This document shows positions 16,869 to 27,390 of a DNA stretch of 64,000 nt, piece by piece. Numbering within the stretch: position 1 is the first letter of the stretch; each line of letters opens with the position of its first letter. Position numbers and translations under genes: made by a program. Under the pieces are notes generated by a model. The model searched no databases and was not told the origin of the DNA. It saw nothing but the letters and a program-made list of their open reading frames with translations. This stretch comes from Nocardioides antri (GTDB lineage: Bacteria > Actinomycetota > Actinomycetes > Propionibacteriales > Nocardioidaceae), in NCBI RefSeq assembly GCF_008373765.1, contig NZ_VUJW01000001.1, forward strand, positions 496,189 to 560,188, written 5' to 3'.

Positions 16869-17690
16869 CTAGCCTCCGCCTCCTTGGTAGTGCCGTACGC
16901 CGAACCGCCAGCTCAGCAACGCCATCGTCCACGTCCACACCGCAGCCAGGGGTGCGCACCAGCCGACCCAGTCGGGCATCCCGTACGGCGGCTCGACCCC
17001 GAGCAGCCACAGCGCCGGGAGGAACCCTGTGAACGCCATCGGGAAGAAGAACCCGAACACCGCCCACAGCGGGCGGTTCCAGACCGAGGCCGGCTGGGTC
17101 GCCGCGTAGCGGCCGCCGTACACAAAGGCGTTGGTGGTCTCGGCGCCCTCGATGAGGAAGAACTGGACGCCGCCCGCCCACACGAACATGCCGGCGAAGG
17201 TGGCGTAGCCGCTCACGATCGCGAGCACGAGCAGCAGCACGTGCGCGGGACTCCAGGCGATGTCGTTGAGGGCGAGCCCGGCGACCAGCGCCACCGCCCC
17301 GACGCCGGCGCGCGCGAGGCGGCGCAAGGAGATGTCGCTGGTGACCAGCTGGAGCAGGAGCGGCTGCGGGCGGAGGTAGAAGACGTCGAGCGTGCCCGCG
17401 CGGAGGTACATCGGCAGGTTGTCGCAGTGCCCGAAGGTCATGTCGGCGAGGGAGAAGCAGAGGTCGGCGAGCCCGAACACGAGCAGGATCTGGGAGAACT
17501 CCAGCCCGCCGAGCTCGACGACGTTGTGGAACAGCACCCAGATCTCGGCGAGCTCGATCACCCCGACCAGCATCGAGCTGGCGAGGTCGAGGGCGAAGCT
17601 CGCCCGGTAAGAACTCTGCGACCGGGCCCGCGAGGCGAGCACGGCGCGGTAGGGGCGCATCCGGGCACGGAGGGTGAGGCCGTCAGCCAC
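16869..17690 (-). CDS. ABC-2 type exporter permease subunit B
   Basis: 273 residues with about six hydrophobic segments, ABC-2 / DUF990-type permease. The LEFSQILLVFGLADLCFSLADM and HCDNLPMYLRAGTLDVFYLRPQPLL stretches match this exporter family. The GTG at 17690 overlaps the upstream permease stop by eight bases, and a single base separates it from the ATPase gene, so the three genes are one operon. Works as a heterodimer with the other permease. Confidence 0.85.
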   Translation of the reverse strand: MADGLTLRARMRPYRAVLASRARSQSSYRASFALDLASSMLVGVIELAEIWVLFHNVVELGGLEFSQILLVFGLADLCFSLADMTFGHCDNLPMYLRAGTLDVFYLRPQPLLLQLVTSDISLRRLARAGVGAVALVAGLALNDIAWSPAHVLLLVLAIVSGYATFAGMFVWAGGVQFFLIEGAETTNAFVYGGRYAATQPASVWNRPLWAVFGFFFPMAFTGFLPALWLLGVEPPYGMPDWVGWCAPLAAVWTWTMALLSWRFGVRHYQGGGG

Positions 17691-18492
17691 CCTGCACCTC
17701 CAGGTGTCGTCGTCCGGCACGGGTGAGGGCCTGCCCGACGGCGCCGACGCCGGCGAGCCAGGCGAGCTGGACGGCGAGCAGGAGCAGGGCCCCGCTGACG
17801 TCGACACGACCGGAGATGATGTCGACCGGGTACATCAGCATCGAGGGGAACGGCGTCGCCTGGGCGACGACCTCGAGCCACGTGGGGAAGATCCAGATCG
17901 GCACGAACAACCCGGCGAGGAAGCCCGACACCACCATGTAGAGGATCTGCAGGCCGCGCGTCTCGACCAGCCAGAACCCGGGGGCCGCCACCATCAGGTA
18001 GACGGTGGCGGCCGAGACCGTGATGCCGAGCACGATGCTGACGGCGCCGAGGAGGTACGCCGTCGGGTGGTCCGGCAGCGCCATGCCCACCACCAGCCCG
18101 CCGATGAGCACCGACGGGATGCCGCGCGGGATCAGGTTGAAGAGCGAGCGGCCGACCTCGGTCGTGATGGCCGCCGCCTGCACGTCGAGGGGCCGGAGGA
18201 AGTCGACGGCGACGTCACCGTCCTTGATCCGGTCGGCGATGTCGATCCGGCCGAACAGGTTGACCGAGCCCAGGAGGCCCTGGGAGACCCAGATGTAGGT
18301 GCTCATCAGGGCGACGTCGTACCCCTCGAGCTCGCCGCCGGCGGCGCGCACGGTCGCGAACAGGACCGCCACCTTGAGCAGGCCGAACGTCGTGTTGGCG
18401 ACGAGGCCCCCGAACGCCGCCATGAGGTAGGCAGACTGCCGCCGGAACCCGGCGACGAGGAGTCGCCAGTAGACCCGGATCGTCGCGCGCAT
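17683..18492 (-). CDS. ABC-2 type exporter permease subunit A
   Basis: 269 residues from the ATG at 18492 (a TTG four codons earlier is possible). About six membrane segments; RIKDGDVAVDFLRPLDVQ is the cytoplasmic loop shared with the partner permease. First gene of the exporter operon. Function: efflux of an unknown hydrophobic compound. Divergent from the fused ABC exporter at 18593, with 100 bases between them. Confidence 0.85.
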   Translation of the reverse strand: MRATIRVYWRLLVAGFRRQSAYLMAAFGGLVANTTFGLLKVAVLFATVRAAGGELEGYDVALMSTYIWVSQGLLGSVNLFGRIDIADRIKDGDVAVDFLRPLDVQAAAITTEVGRSLFNLIPRGIPSVLIGGLVVGMALPDHPTAYLLGAVSIVLGITVSAATVYLMVAAPGFWLVETRGLQILYMVVSGFLAGLFVPIWIFPTWLEVVAQATPFPSMLMYPVDIISGRVDVSGALLLLAVQLAWLAGVGAVGQALTRAGRRHLEVQGG

Positions 18493-18555
18493 GAGGAACA
18501 GCAACCTATGGCTGCTCGGGGCCCCGCGCCAAAGTCCGACCGGTGCGCCGGAAAC

Positions 18556-18586
18556 TTGTCTTCAAGTCGACTTGAAGTCCTAGGGT
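18556..18586 (+). promoter_or_regulatory. MerR-type promoter and operator of the ABC exporter
   Basis: -35-like TTGTCT (18556-18561) and -10 TAGGGT (18581-18586) are separated by 19 bases. A perfect 18-base palindrome CTTCAAGTCGACTTGAAG (18560-18577) fills the spacer. A 19-base spacer with the operator inside it is the hallmark of MerR-family activation by DNA untwisting. The -10 lies six bases before the ATG, so the mRNA is predicted leaderless. Confidence 0.75.
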
Positions 18587-18592
18587 CGTCGC

Positions 18593-20473
18593 ATGAGCAT
18601 GGAGTCGATCGCGTGGAACCAGATGTACCGGCGGATGAGTGCGCCGGACGAGCGGCGCGCGTTCAGCGCCGCGACCGCTCGCCGGATCCTGGAGTTCGCG
18701 CGGCCGCACCGCCGCAGGCTGATCGGCTTCATCGTGCTCAGCATCACGGGAGCCGCGCTCGCGGTGGCGACGCCGGTCCTGGCCGGCCGGGTGATCGACG
18801 CGGTCGTCGCCGGCTCCGAGCCCCGGGTCGTGGTCCTGCTGGCGCTGGTGATCGCCGGCGTCGCCGTGCTCGACGCGGCGATCGGCCTGGTCACGCGATG
18901 GCTCTCCTCGAGCATCGGTGAGGGGCTGATCCTGGACCTGCGGACCGCCGTGTTCGACCACGTGCAGCGGATGCCGGTCGCCTTCTTCACCCGGACCCGG
19001 ACCGGTGCGCTGGTCAGTCGTCTCAACAACGACGTGATCGGCGCCCAGCGGGCCTTCAGCAGCACCCTCTCAGGAGTGGTCGGCAACCTCGTGATGCTCG
19101 TCCTCACCCTGGTGGTGATGCTCGGCATCTCGTGGCGGGTGACGCTCCTGGCGCTGCTGCTGCTCCCCGTCTTCGTCATCCCGGCGCGCCGGATGGGCAA
19201 CCGGCTCGCCGGCATCCAGCGCGAGGCGGCCGACCACAACGCCGCGATGGGCAGCCAGATGACCGAGCGCTTCTCCGCGCCCGGTGCGACCCTGGTCAAG
19301 CTGTTCGGCCGGCCGGACCAGGAGTCCGCCGAGTTCGCCGCCCGGGCGCGGCGGGTGGCGCAGATCGGCGTCCGGACCGCCATGGTGCAGACGACGTTCG
19401 TGACCGCTCTCACGCTGGTGTCCGCGCTCGCGGTGGCCCTGGTCTACGGCCTCGGCGGCTACTACGCCCTGACCGGCGGGCTCGACGCCGGCGACGTCGT
19501 CGCGCTGTCCTTGCTGCTGACCCGGCTCTACGCCCCGCTCACCGCCCTCGCCAGCGCGCGGGTCGAGGTGATGGGGGCGCTGGTGAGCTTCGAGCGGGTC
19601 TTCGAGGTGCTCGACCTCGAGCCGCTGATCCAGGACCGACCGGGTGCCCAGGACGTGCCGGCGGGACCGGTGTCCGTGCAGCTCGACGACGTCCGCTTCT
19701 CCTACCCGTCGGCGGAGCGGGTATCGCTCGCGTCGCTGGAGGACGTGGCGACGCTCGACACCCGCGGCGGCGAGGAGGTCCTGCACGGGGTCTCGCTGCG
19801 GGCGGAGCCGGGCCAGGTGGTCGCGCTCGTCGGCTCGTCCGGCGCCGGGAAGTCCACGATCGCGCAGCTGGTGTCCCGGCTCTACGACGTCGACTCGGGC
19901 GCCGTACGTCTCGCCGGCGTCGACGTGCGGGACCTCTCCGCGGCGGCGATCCGCGGTGCGGTGGGCATGGTGACCCAGGACGGGCACCTGTTCCACGACT
20001 CTATCCGCGGCAACCTGCTGTTCGCGCGGCCGGAGGCGACGGAGGAGGAGGTGTGGGACGCCCTCGAGCGCGCCCGCCTCGCCGACCTCGTGCGGTCGCT
20101 GCCCGACGGCCTCTCCACGGTGGTGGGCGAGCGGGGCTATCGGCTGTCCGGGGGCGAGCGGCAGCGGCTGACCATCGCCCGGCTCCTGCTGAAGCGACCG
20201 CGGGTGGTCGTCCTCGACGAGGCGACGGCGTCCCTGGACTCCACCTCCGAGGCGGCGGTGCAGGCCGCGCTCACCGAGGTGCTCGCCGGGCGGACGGCGC
20301 TCGTCATCGCGCACCGGTTGTCGACGATCCGCGCCGCCGACCGCATCCTGGTGGTCGAGGACGGGCAGATCGTCGAGCAGGGCACCCACACCGAGCTGCT
20401 GGCGGCCGGCGGCCGCTACCAGGAGCTCTACCGCACCCAGTTCGCGGAGACCGCCGACGAGGTGCCCGTCTGA
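18593..20473 (+). CDS. ABC exporter, fused membrane and ATPase domains (MsbA/MDR-like)
   Basis: 626 residues. Six-helix ABC exporter domain (about residues 35-335), then an ATPase domain with Walker A GSSGAGKST (about 415-423), signature LSGGERQRL (about 518), Walker B VVVLDEATAS (about 538) and H-loop IAHRLST. An insert of about 25 residues (ASLEDVATLDTRGGEE) interrupts the ATPase domain just before Walker A. It acts as a dimer exporting lipids or drugs. The MerR-type promoter suggests induction by a toxic or redox-active ligand that may be a substrate; that is inference. No MerR gene lies nearby. Confidence 0.9.
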   Translation: MSMESIAWNQMYRRMSAPDERRAFSAATARRILEFARPHRRRLIGFIVLSITGAALAVATPVLAGRVIDAVVAGSEPRVVVLLALVIAGVAVLDAAIGLVTRWLSSSIGEGLILDLRTAVFDHVQRMPVAFFTRTRTGALVSRLNNDVIGAQRAFSSTLSGVVGNLVMLVLTLVVMLGISWRVTLLALLLLPVFVIPARRMGNRLAGIQREAADHNAAMGSQMTERFSAPGATLVKLFGRPDQESAEFAARARRVAQIGVRTAMVQTTFVTALTLVSALAVALVYGLGGYYALTGGLDAGDVVALSLLLTRLYAPLTALASARVEVMGALVSFERVFEVLDLEPLIQDRPGAQDVPAGPVSVQLDDVRFSYPSAERVSLASLEDVATLDTRGGEEVLHGVSLRAEPGQVVALVGSSGAGKSTIAQLVSRLYDVDSGAVRLAGVDVRDLSAAAIRGAVGMVTQDGHLFHDSIRGNLLFARPEATEEEVWDALERARLADLVRSLPDGLSTVVGERGYRLSGGERQRLTIARLLLKRPRVVVLDEATASLDSTSEAAVQAALTEVLAGRTALVIAHRLSTIRAADRILVVEDGQIVEQGTHTELLAAGGRYQELYRTQFAETADEVPV

Positions 20474-20502
20474 GCGGTCCGGTGTCAGTCGACGCGACCT
20501 CC

Positions 20503-20615
20503 GTCGAATCGGGACCTCTGGTGGGTCGAATCCGGAGTCGTTGGGGGACCCACCACCACTCCTGAGTCGGGCCACCACCAGGCCGGATTCGGCCCACCAC
20601 AAGACCCGATTCAAC
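20503..20615. repeat. Long imperfect inverted repeat after the ABC exporter
   Basis: The left arm GTCGAATCGGGACCTCTGG continues to TGGGTCGAATCCGG. The right arm read in reverse complement is GTTGAATCGGGTCTTGTGG continuing to TGGGCCGAATCCGG. Thus about 33-base arms match with few mismatches. The middle contains further GGTGG/CCACC segments that also pair. It could fold into one large cruciform or RNA hairpin; a MITE-like element or a terminator are both possible. Confidence 0.65.
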
Positions 20616-20708
20616 CGACGGCGCAGGCGAGTACCGGCCTGAGCGGTCCTGAGACGGCGTGCGTGCCACGCGACGAGACGCGATGGAGGATCCCTTCGCT
20701 GTCGTGTA

Positions 20709-20738
20709 TCTTGATATCAAGAGACATAGGAATATCGA
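20709..20738 (+). promoter_or_regulatory. acn promoter with MarR-like palindromic operator
   Basis: Perfect 14-base palindrome TCTTGATATCAAGA at 20709-20722. Its centre supplies a good -35 (TTGATA, 20711-20716), and TATCGA at 20733-20738 could be the -10. The shape suits MarR-family repressors. Streptomyces aconitase is controlled by the MarR protein TamR, which makes a homologue a candidate; I could not confirm TamR's site from memory. Confidence 0.55.
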
Positions 20739-20844
20739 TCGCTCAGACTTAGGGCAGCCTCACTATCCGCCCGCCCCGGGGCGGCGGCAGGATGGCAGGC
20801 GGACCAACCCGACTGAACGGTTGTCGACGAGGACGGAGACCCGG

Positions 20845-23691
<2,847 letters not shown>

Positions 23692-23698
23692 CGTCCGA

Positions 23699-23736
23699 CC
23701 GATGGCCCGTCACCCGGTGTGGTGACGGGCCATCGG
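23699..23736 (+). terminator. Terminator hairpin of acnA
   Basis: Perfect 16-base arms (CCGATGGCCCGTCACC) around a six-base loop, eight bases after the acnA stop. No T tract follows, as is common in high-GC actinobacteria. Confidence 0.8.
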
Positions 23737-23761
23737 CGTCCCCGGTTGGGACGATGGCGCC

Positions 23762-24436
23762 ATGCGTTTCATCGGTACGACGAGCCTGCTCATCGCGTTG
23801 ACGGTCCTGACCGGCTGCGGGTCCGACGGCGACGACGCCGAGGAAGTGCCGACCATCACGACACGGCCCTCGGCGACCGCCTCCAGCACCGCGACCCCGT
23901 CGCAGGAGCCGCCCTCGTCCACCACCACCACCACGTCGCCGAGCGAGCCGACGACGCAGACCTCGCAGCCCTCGTCGCCGCCGACGGAGACCGGGCCCTC
24001 GCCGGAGCCACCGACCGACGACCCGGTGGGGCCGACGACGTACCAGGCCGCGCTCGCGCGGATCGACGCCCGCGGCGACGGGACGACCCGCCTGGGGCGG
24101 TTCTCGACGCCGGACGACGTGATCTACTGCCTGCTCGACGACCCGGTGATCGGACCCGCGTGCGAGCTGCGCCGCGGCTTCGTCAAGGACCCCGACGTGT
24201 GCGGCGGAGCGGCCGAGGGTGTCGGCCGGATCGAGACCTACCAAGGTCGGGCCCGTCCGGTCTGCAACACCGACACCATCCGGGAGCCGGGCGCCGAGGA
24301 GGTGGCCGGCGACGGCGTGGTGATCACCAGCGGCGCTCAGGTCGAGTGCCTCGTCGAGGCGGTCGGCGTGACCTGCGTCGACCGCGGACCGGAGACCGGG
24401 TTCTTCCTGGCGCCGGGGGAGTACCACACGTTCTAG
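23762..24436 (+). CDS. Secreted lipoprotein with Thr/Ser/Pro linker
   Basis: 224 residues. The signal peptide MRFIGTTSLLIALTVLTGC ends in a lipobox (LTGC), so Cys19 is probably lipidated and the protein anchored outside the membrane. Residues about 28-85 are a low-complexity Thr/Ser/Pro/Glu linker, likely extended or glycosylated. The C-terminal 130 residues contain six Cys (YCLLDD..CELRRG..VCGG..VCNT..ECLVE..TCVDRG), suggesting three disulphides, and resemble the small DUF6636-type secreted domain. Function unknown. Appears monocistronic, following the acn terminator. Confidence 0.75.
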   Translation: MRFIGTTSLLIALTVLTGCGSDGDDAEEVPTITTRPSATASSTATPSQEPPSSTTTTTSPSEPTTQTSQPSSPPTETGPSPEPPTDDPVGPTTYQAALARIDARGDGTTRLGRFSTPDDVIYCLLDDPVIGPACELRRGFVKDPDVCGGAAEGVGRIETYQGRARPVCNTDTIREPGAEEVAGDGVVITSGAQVECLVEAVGVTCVDRGPETGFFLAPGEYHTF

Positions 24437-24450
24437 GAGCCGCCGCCGAC

Positions 24451-24456
24451 TACGGT
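24451..24456 (+). promoter_or_regulatory. -10 element for leaderless thiamine-binding protein transcript
   Basis: TACGGT seven bases before the ATG at 24464. Favours this ATG over the GTG at 24455, which would overlap the box. Confidence 0.5.
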
Positions 24457-24463
24457 GAGCCGC

Positions 24464-24766
24464 ATGCTCGTCGCCTTCAGCATCTCCCCGACCGACGCCG
24501 CCGACGAATCCGGCAGCGTGTCCGAGGCCGTCGCCGCAGCGGTGCGGGTGGTCCGTGAGTCCGGGCTCCCCAACGAGACCAATGCGATGTTCACCAACAT
24601 CGAGGGGGAGTGGGACGAGGTGATGGCCGTGGTCAAGCGCGCCCTCGACGTCGTCGCGGAGGTCTCGCCGCGGGTCGGGCTGGTGCTCAAGGCGGACATC
24701 CGGCCGGGCTACACGGGTCAGCTGTCCGCCAAGGTCGAGCGCATCGAGAAGGCCCTCGAGGGTTGA
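24464..24766 (+). CDS. MTH1187 / YkoF-type thiamine-binding protein
   Basis: 100 residues. The start MLVAFSISPTD, then VRESGLPNETNAMFTNIEGEWDEVM and the tail VGLVLKADIRPGYTGQLSAKVERIE, are the signatures of the MTH1187 (UPF0045) family, which forms ferredoxin-like tetramers and binds thiamine in structurally studied members. No enzymatic activity is expected. It is followed 18 bases later by a YjbQ-family gene, itself linked to thiamine phosphate, so the pair may serve thiamine homeostasis. Confidence 0.85.
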   Translation: MLVAFSISPTDAADESGSVSEAVAAAVRVVRESGLPNETNAMFTNIEGEWDEVMAVVKRALDVVAEVSPRVGLVLKADIRPGYTGQLSAKVERIEKALEG

Positions 24767-24784
24767 CCGAGGCAGGATCGGACC

Positions 24785-25189
24785 ATGGAGAGCGAGACCT
24801 TCACCTTCCGGACCGGCGGTGACGAGCGGGTCCTCGACATCACCCGGGACTGCACGGAGTTCGCCTCGGGGCGGGGCGACGGCCTGCTGCACGTCTTCGT
24901 CCCGCACGCCACCGCGGGCATCGCGATCATCGAGACCGGCGCGGGCAGCGACGACGACCTGCTCGCCGCGCTCGCGGACCTGCTGCCGGCCGACGACCGC
25001 TGGCGGCACCGACACGGGTCGCCCGGCCACGGGCGGTCGCACGTGATGCCGGCGCTGGTCCCGCCCTACGCCTCGGTGCCGGTGCTCGGTGGCCGCCTCG
25101 CCCTCGGCACCTGGCAGAGCGTCTGCCTGGTCGACCTCAACGTCGACAACGCCGAGCGCGAGGTCCGCCTCAGCTTCCTCGCCGGCTGA
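24785..25189 (+). CDS. YjbQ / UPF0047 family protein (secondary thiamine-phosphate synthase type)
   Basis: 134 residues. Family motifs: GLLHVFVPHATAGIAIIETG, and the conserved metal-site His residues in HRHGSPGHGRSHV and ALGTWQSVCLVDL. E. coli YjbQ has weak thiamine-phosphate synthase activity, and the family name derives from that; true function is unsettled. Probably cotranscribed with the thiamine-binding gene. Its stop is eight bases from the convergent ASCH/HhH gene. Confidence 0.85.
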   Translation: MESETFTFRTGGDERVLDITRDCTEFASGRGDGLLHVFVPHATAGIAIIETGAGSDDDLLAALADLLPADDRWRHRHGSPGHGRSHVMPALVPPYASVPVLGGRLALGTWQSVCLVDLNVDNAEREVRLSFLAG

Positions 25190-25197
25190 GGAGCGCG

Positions 25198-25986
25198 TCA
25201 GCCGGGCGCGTAGCCGAGCCCCGCAGCGGTCAGCGCCGCCTCCAGCTGGTCGAGCGCGATCGGCCCGACGCCGTGGAGTGCGGCGAGGTCGCTCCGGGTC
25301 CACCTGCTGGCAGCCTCGAGGGAGTGGACGTCGACGGCGCGCAGGGCGCGCGTCGCCGGCGCTCCGATGGTCCGGGGCAGCGGAGTGCCGTCGCGGCGTG
25401 GAGCGCGTTCGCGGGGACCGTCCACGTGGTCGAGCACGGCCTCGCCGCGCGGTGACAGGCGGTAGCCGATCGCGAGCGACTCGGTGAGCCCCCGCTCCTT
25501 GAGCTTGCGGACGTCCCGCTTGAACTCGGCGGTCGGCCGGCCCAGCCGGGCGGCGAGCTCGGGCGCGCGCACCTCCGGGTTGGCGTCGATGATGCGGAGG
25601 GTGTCGCGGGTCCAGGGTCCGATCGTCGAGGCCGCGTCGAGGCGGTCCAGGCCGGCGAGGATCTCGGCGGTCTCCTCGGGGCCCGGCAGAGTCTCCCGCA
25701 GGGTCTCGCGCGGGTCCGCGCCGGCGTACGCCAACCCGACGCGGTAGACCGGCCGGTCGGCGTACGTCGACAGCGCGGCCTTGAGCGCAGCGAGTGACGT
25801 GGCGCCGGACCGGCGGGCGTCCTCGGCGCGCAGGGCCGACAACGGGACGCGGTCGACGCTGACGACCTCGACCAGCCCGACCGCCGTCCGCATCCGGGTC
25901 CCCACCTTGACGCGGGGCCGGTCCCACCGGCGGAACGCCAGGTCGACCTCTCCTCTGCGGATCGCCTCGAGCTCCGCGGGTCGCAT
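25198..25986 (-). CDS. ASCH-like / winged-helix / helix-hairpin-helix protein
   Basis: 262 residues of unknown function. The N-terminal 90 residues (MRPAELEAIRRGEVDLAFRR, KVGTRMRTAVGLVEVVSV) look like an ASCH domain, a PUA-related RNA-binding fold. Residues about 105-200 read as a winged helix (RIIDANPEVRAPELAARLGR, KLKERGLTESLAIGYRLSPRG). The C-terminal 50 residues contain a helix-hairpin-helix (LAALHGVGPIALDQLEAAL) that would bind nucleic acid non-specifically. Start: ATG at 25986, though a GTG two codons earlier is possible. Divergent from the Nudix gene with a 29-base gap. Confidence 0.65.
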   Translation of the reverse strand: MRPAELEAIRRGEVDLAFRRWDRPRVKVGTRMRTAVGLVEVVSVDRVPLSALRAEDARRSGATSLAALKAALSTYADRPVYRVGLAYAGADPRETLRETLPGPEETAEILAGLDRLDAASTIGPWTRDTLRIIDANPEVRAPELAARLGRPTAEFKRDVRKLKERGLTESLAIGYRLSPRGEAVLDHVDGPRERAPRRDGTPLPRTIGAPATRALRAVDVHSLEAASRWTRSDLAALHGVGPIALDQLEAALTAAGLGYAPG

Positions 25987-26002
25987 CAGCACACCCGGAG
26001 GA

Positions 26003-26008
26003 TACGGT
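26003..26008 (+). promoter_or_regulatory. -10 element for leaderless Nudix transcript
   Basis: TACGGT seven bases before the GTG at 26016. The alternative GTG at 26007 overlaps the box and is therefore unlikely. Confidence 0.5.
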
Positions 26009-26015
26009 GACGCGC

Positions 26016-26441
26016 GTGAGCCGCTTCTCCTCGATCGCCCTCGTCGATCCGCGCGGCTGGGTGCTCCTCCAGGAGCGGGACGAGCACCCGGTCATCGACC
26101 CGGAGAAGTGGGGATTCCCGGGGGGCGGCGTCGAGCCGGGCGAGTCGTGGGAGCAGGCCGCCTACCGCGAGCTCGAGGAGGAGACCGGGATCGCGCTCGA
26201 GGACGGGCTGGAGCTGTTCGGCGAGTATTCCGTGCGCCACGCGCACCGCGACGAGGACGACCGGTTCTGCCTCTTCGTCGGCGCGACCAGCCGCACCGAC
26301 GCCGACATCGACTGTCGTGAGGGCCGCCGGATCGTGTTCGTCGACCCGGCGACGATCGAGCGCCTCGACCTGACCGTGTCGGCGGCGCAGGTGCTGCCGG
26401 TGTTCCTCGCCTCGGACCGCTACCGGAGGCTCCTCCGATGA
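26016..26441 (+). CDS. Nudix hydrolase
   Basis: 141 residues. The complete Nudix box is present: GGGVEPGESWEQAAYRELEE followed by ETGI, with the catalytic Glu residues in RELEEE. It hydrolyses a nucleoside diphosphate linked to another group; substrate not deducible. The GTG at 26016 is chosen from promoter spacing (first residues VSRFSSIALVDPRG). ATGA overlap with the following SMP-30-like gene indicates coupled translation. Confidence 0.88.
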   Translation: MSRFSSIALVDPRGWVLLQERDEHPVIDPEKWGFPGGGVEPGESWEQAAYRELEEETGIALEDGLELFGEYSVRHAHRDEDDRFCLFVGATSRTDADIDCREGRRIVFVDPATIERLDLTVSAAQVLPVFLASDRYRRLLR

Positions 26442-27373
26442 CCTTGAGCGTGATCCCCGTGCCCGGCCACGGCACCGAGGACGTCTGCGTCGCGACCTCG
26501 GGCTCCCACGCAGGGTGGGTCTACACGGGCACGGCGGACGGCGCGATCCTCCGGGTCTCGCCCGACGGCGCGAAGGTCGACCGGGTGGCGCTCACCGGAG
26601 GGCGTCCGATGGGGATCGAGCTCGCGCCCGACGGCCGGCTGCTCGTCTGCGACGCTCGGCGCGGCCTGCTGTGGGTCGACCCGGCGAGCGGGGCGGTCGA
26701 GCTGATCGCCGACAGCGTCGACGGCGTCAAGATGCGGTTCTGCAACAACGCCGCGGTCGCCGCCGACGGCACCATCTGGTTCAGCGACTCCTCGCAGCAC
26801 TTCGGCTTCGACCGGTGGAAGGACGAGCTCCTCCGCGACACGCGCACGGGCCGGCTCCTCCGCCGCGACCCGGACGGCTCGATCACGACGGTGCTCACCG
26901 GCCTCGCGTTCGCCAACGGTGTGGCGCTCGCCGCGGACGAGTCGTTCGTCTGTGTGGCAGAGACCGGCGCCCGGACCGTGGTCCGGCACTGGCTGGCCGA
27001 GCCCCGCACCGGCATGCGCGATAAGCTGTGCTCTGACCTGCCGGGCTACCCCGACAACATCGCGCTCGGCAGCGACGGGCTGGTGTGGGTCACGATCAGC
27101 AGCCCGACCGACCCGCTCGTCGAGCGGATCCAGCGCGGTCCGATGGTGCTGCGCAAGGTGGCTGCCAGGATCCCCGAGGCGCTGCAGCCGGGGCCGAAGC
27201 GGCTCGCCTGGGTGCGGGCGTACGACGCCACCGGCGCCCTCGTGCACGACCTCCGCGTGGACGCGGCCGACCACGGCGCGTCGTACCAGATGGTGTCGGG
27301 CGTTCGCGAGCACGAGGGACGGGTCTGGCTGGGCAGCCTGGAGGAACCGGCGATCGCGGTCATCGACCTGTGA
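26438..27373 (+). CDS. SMP-30 / strictosidine-synthase-like beta-propeller protein
   Basis: 311 residues. Six-bladed propeller signatures include FCNNAAVAADGTIWFSDSSQ, GLAFANGVALAADESFVCVA and PGYPDNIALGSDGLVWVT, which match the gluconolactonase / strictosidine-synthase-like superfamily. Such proteins are usually Ca2+-dependent lactonases or esterases; true strictosidine synthase activity is unlikely in a bacterium. No signal peptide, so cytoplasmic. Coupled to the Nudix gene. Confidence 0.85.
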   Translation: MTLSVIPVPGHGTEDVCVATSGSHAGWVYTGTADGAILRVSPDGAKVDRVALTGGRPMGIELAPDGRLLVCDARRGLLWVDPASGAVELIADSVDGVKMRFCNNAAVAADGTIWFSDSSQHFGFDRWKDELLRDTRTGRLLRRDPDGSITTVLTGLAFANGVALAADESFVCVAETGARTVVRHWLAEPRTGMRDKLCSDLPGYPDNIALGSDGLVWVTISSPTDPLVERIQRGPMVLRKVAARIPEALQPGPKRLAWVRAYDATGALVHDLRVDAADHGASYQMVSGVREHEGRVWLGSLEEPAIAVIDL

Positions 27374-27378
27374 CCTCC

Positions 27379-27384
27379 TAGACT
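27379..27384 (+). promoter_or_regulatory. -10 element for leaderless dxs transcript
   Basis: TAGACT six bases before the ATG at 27391. No room for a ribosome site between them. Confidence 0.6.
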
Positions 27385-27390
27385 TCCTCC

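Larger units (their letters stand above)
20474..20844. other. Intergenic region of 371 bases
   Basis: The only gap over 300 bases. The left half holds a long imperfect inverted repeat (20503-20615). The right half holds the acn promoter/operator (20709-20738) and an untranslated leader with no start codon that I consider coding. No RNA gene recognised. Confidence 0.7.
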
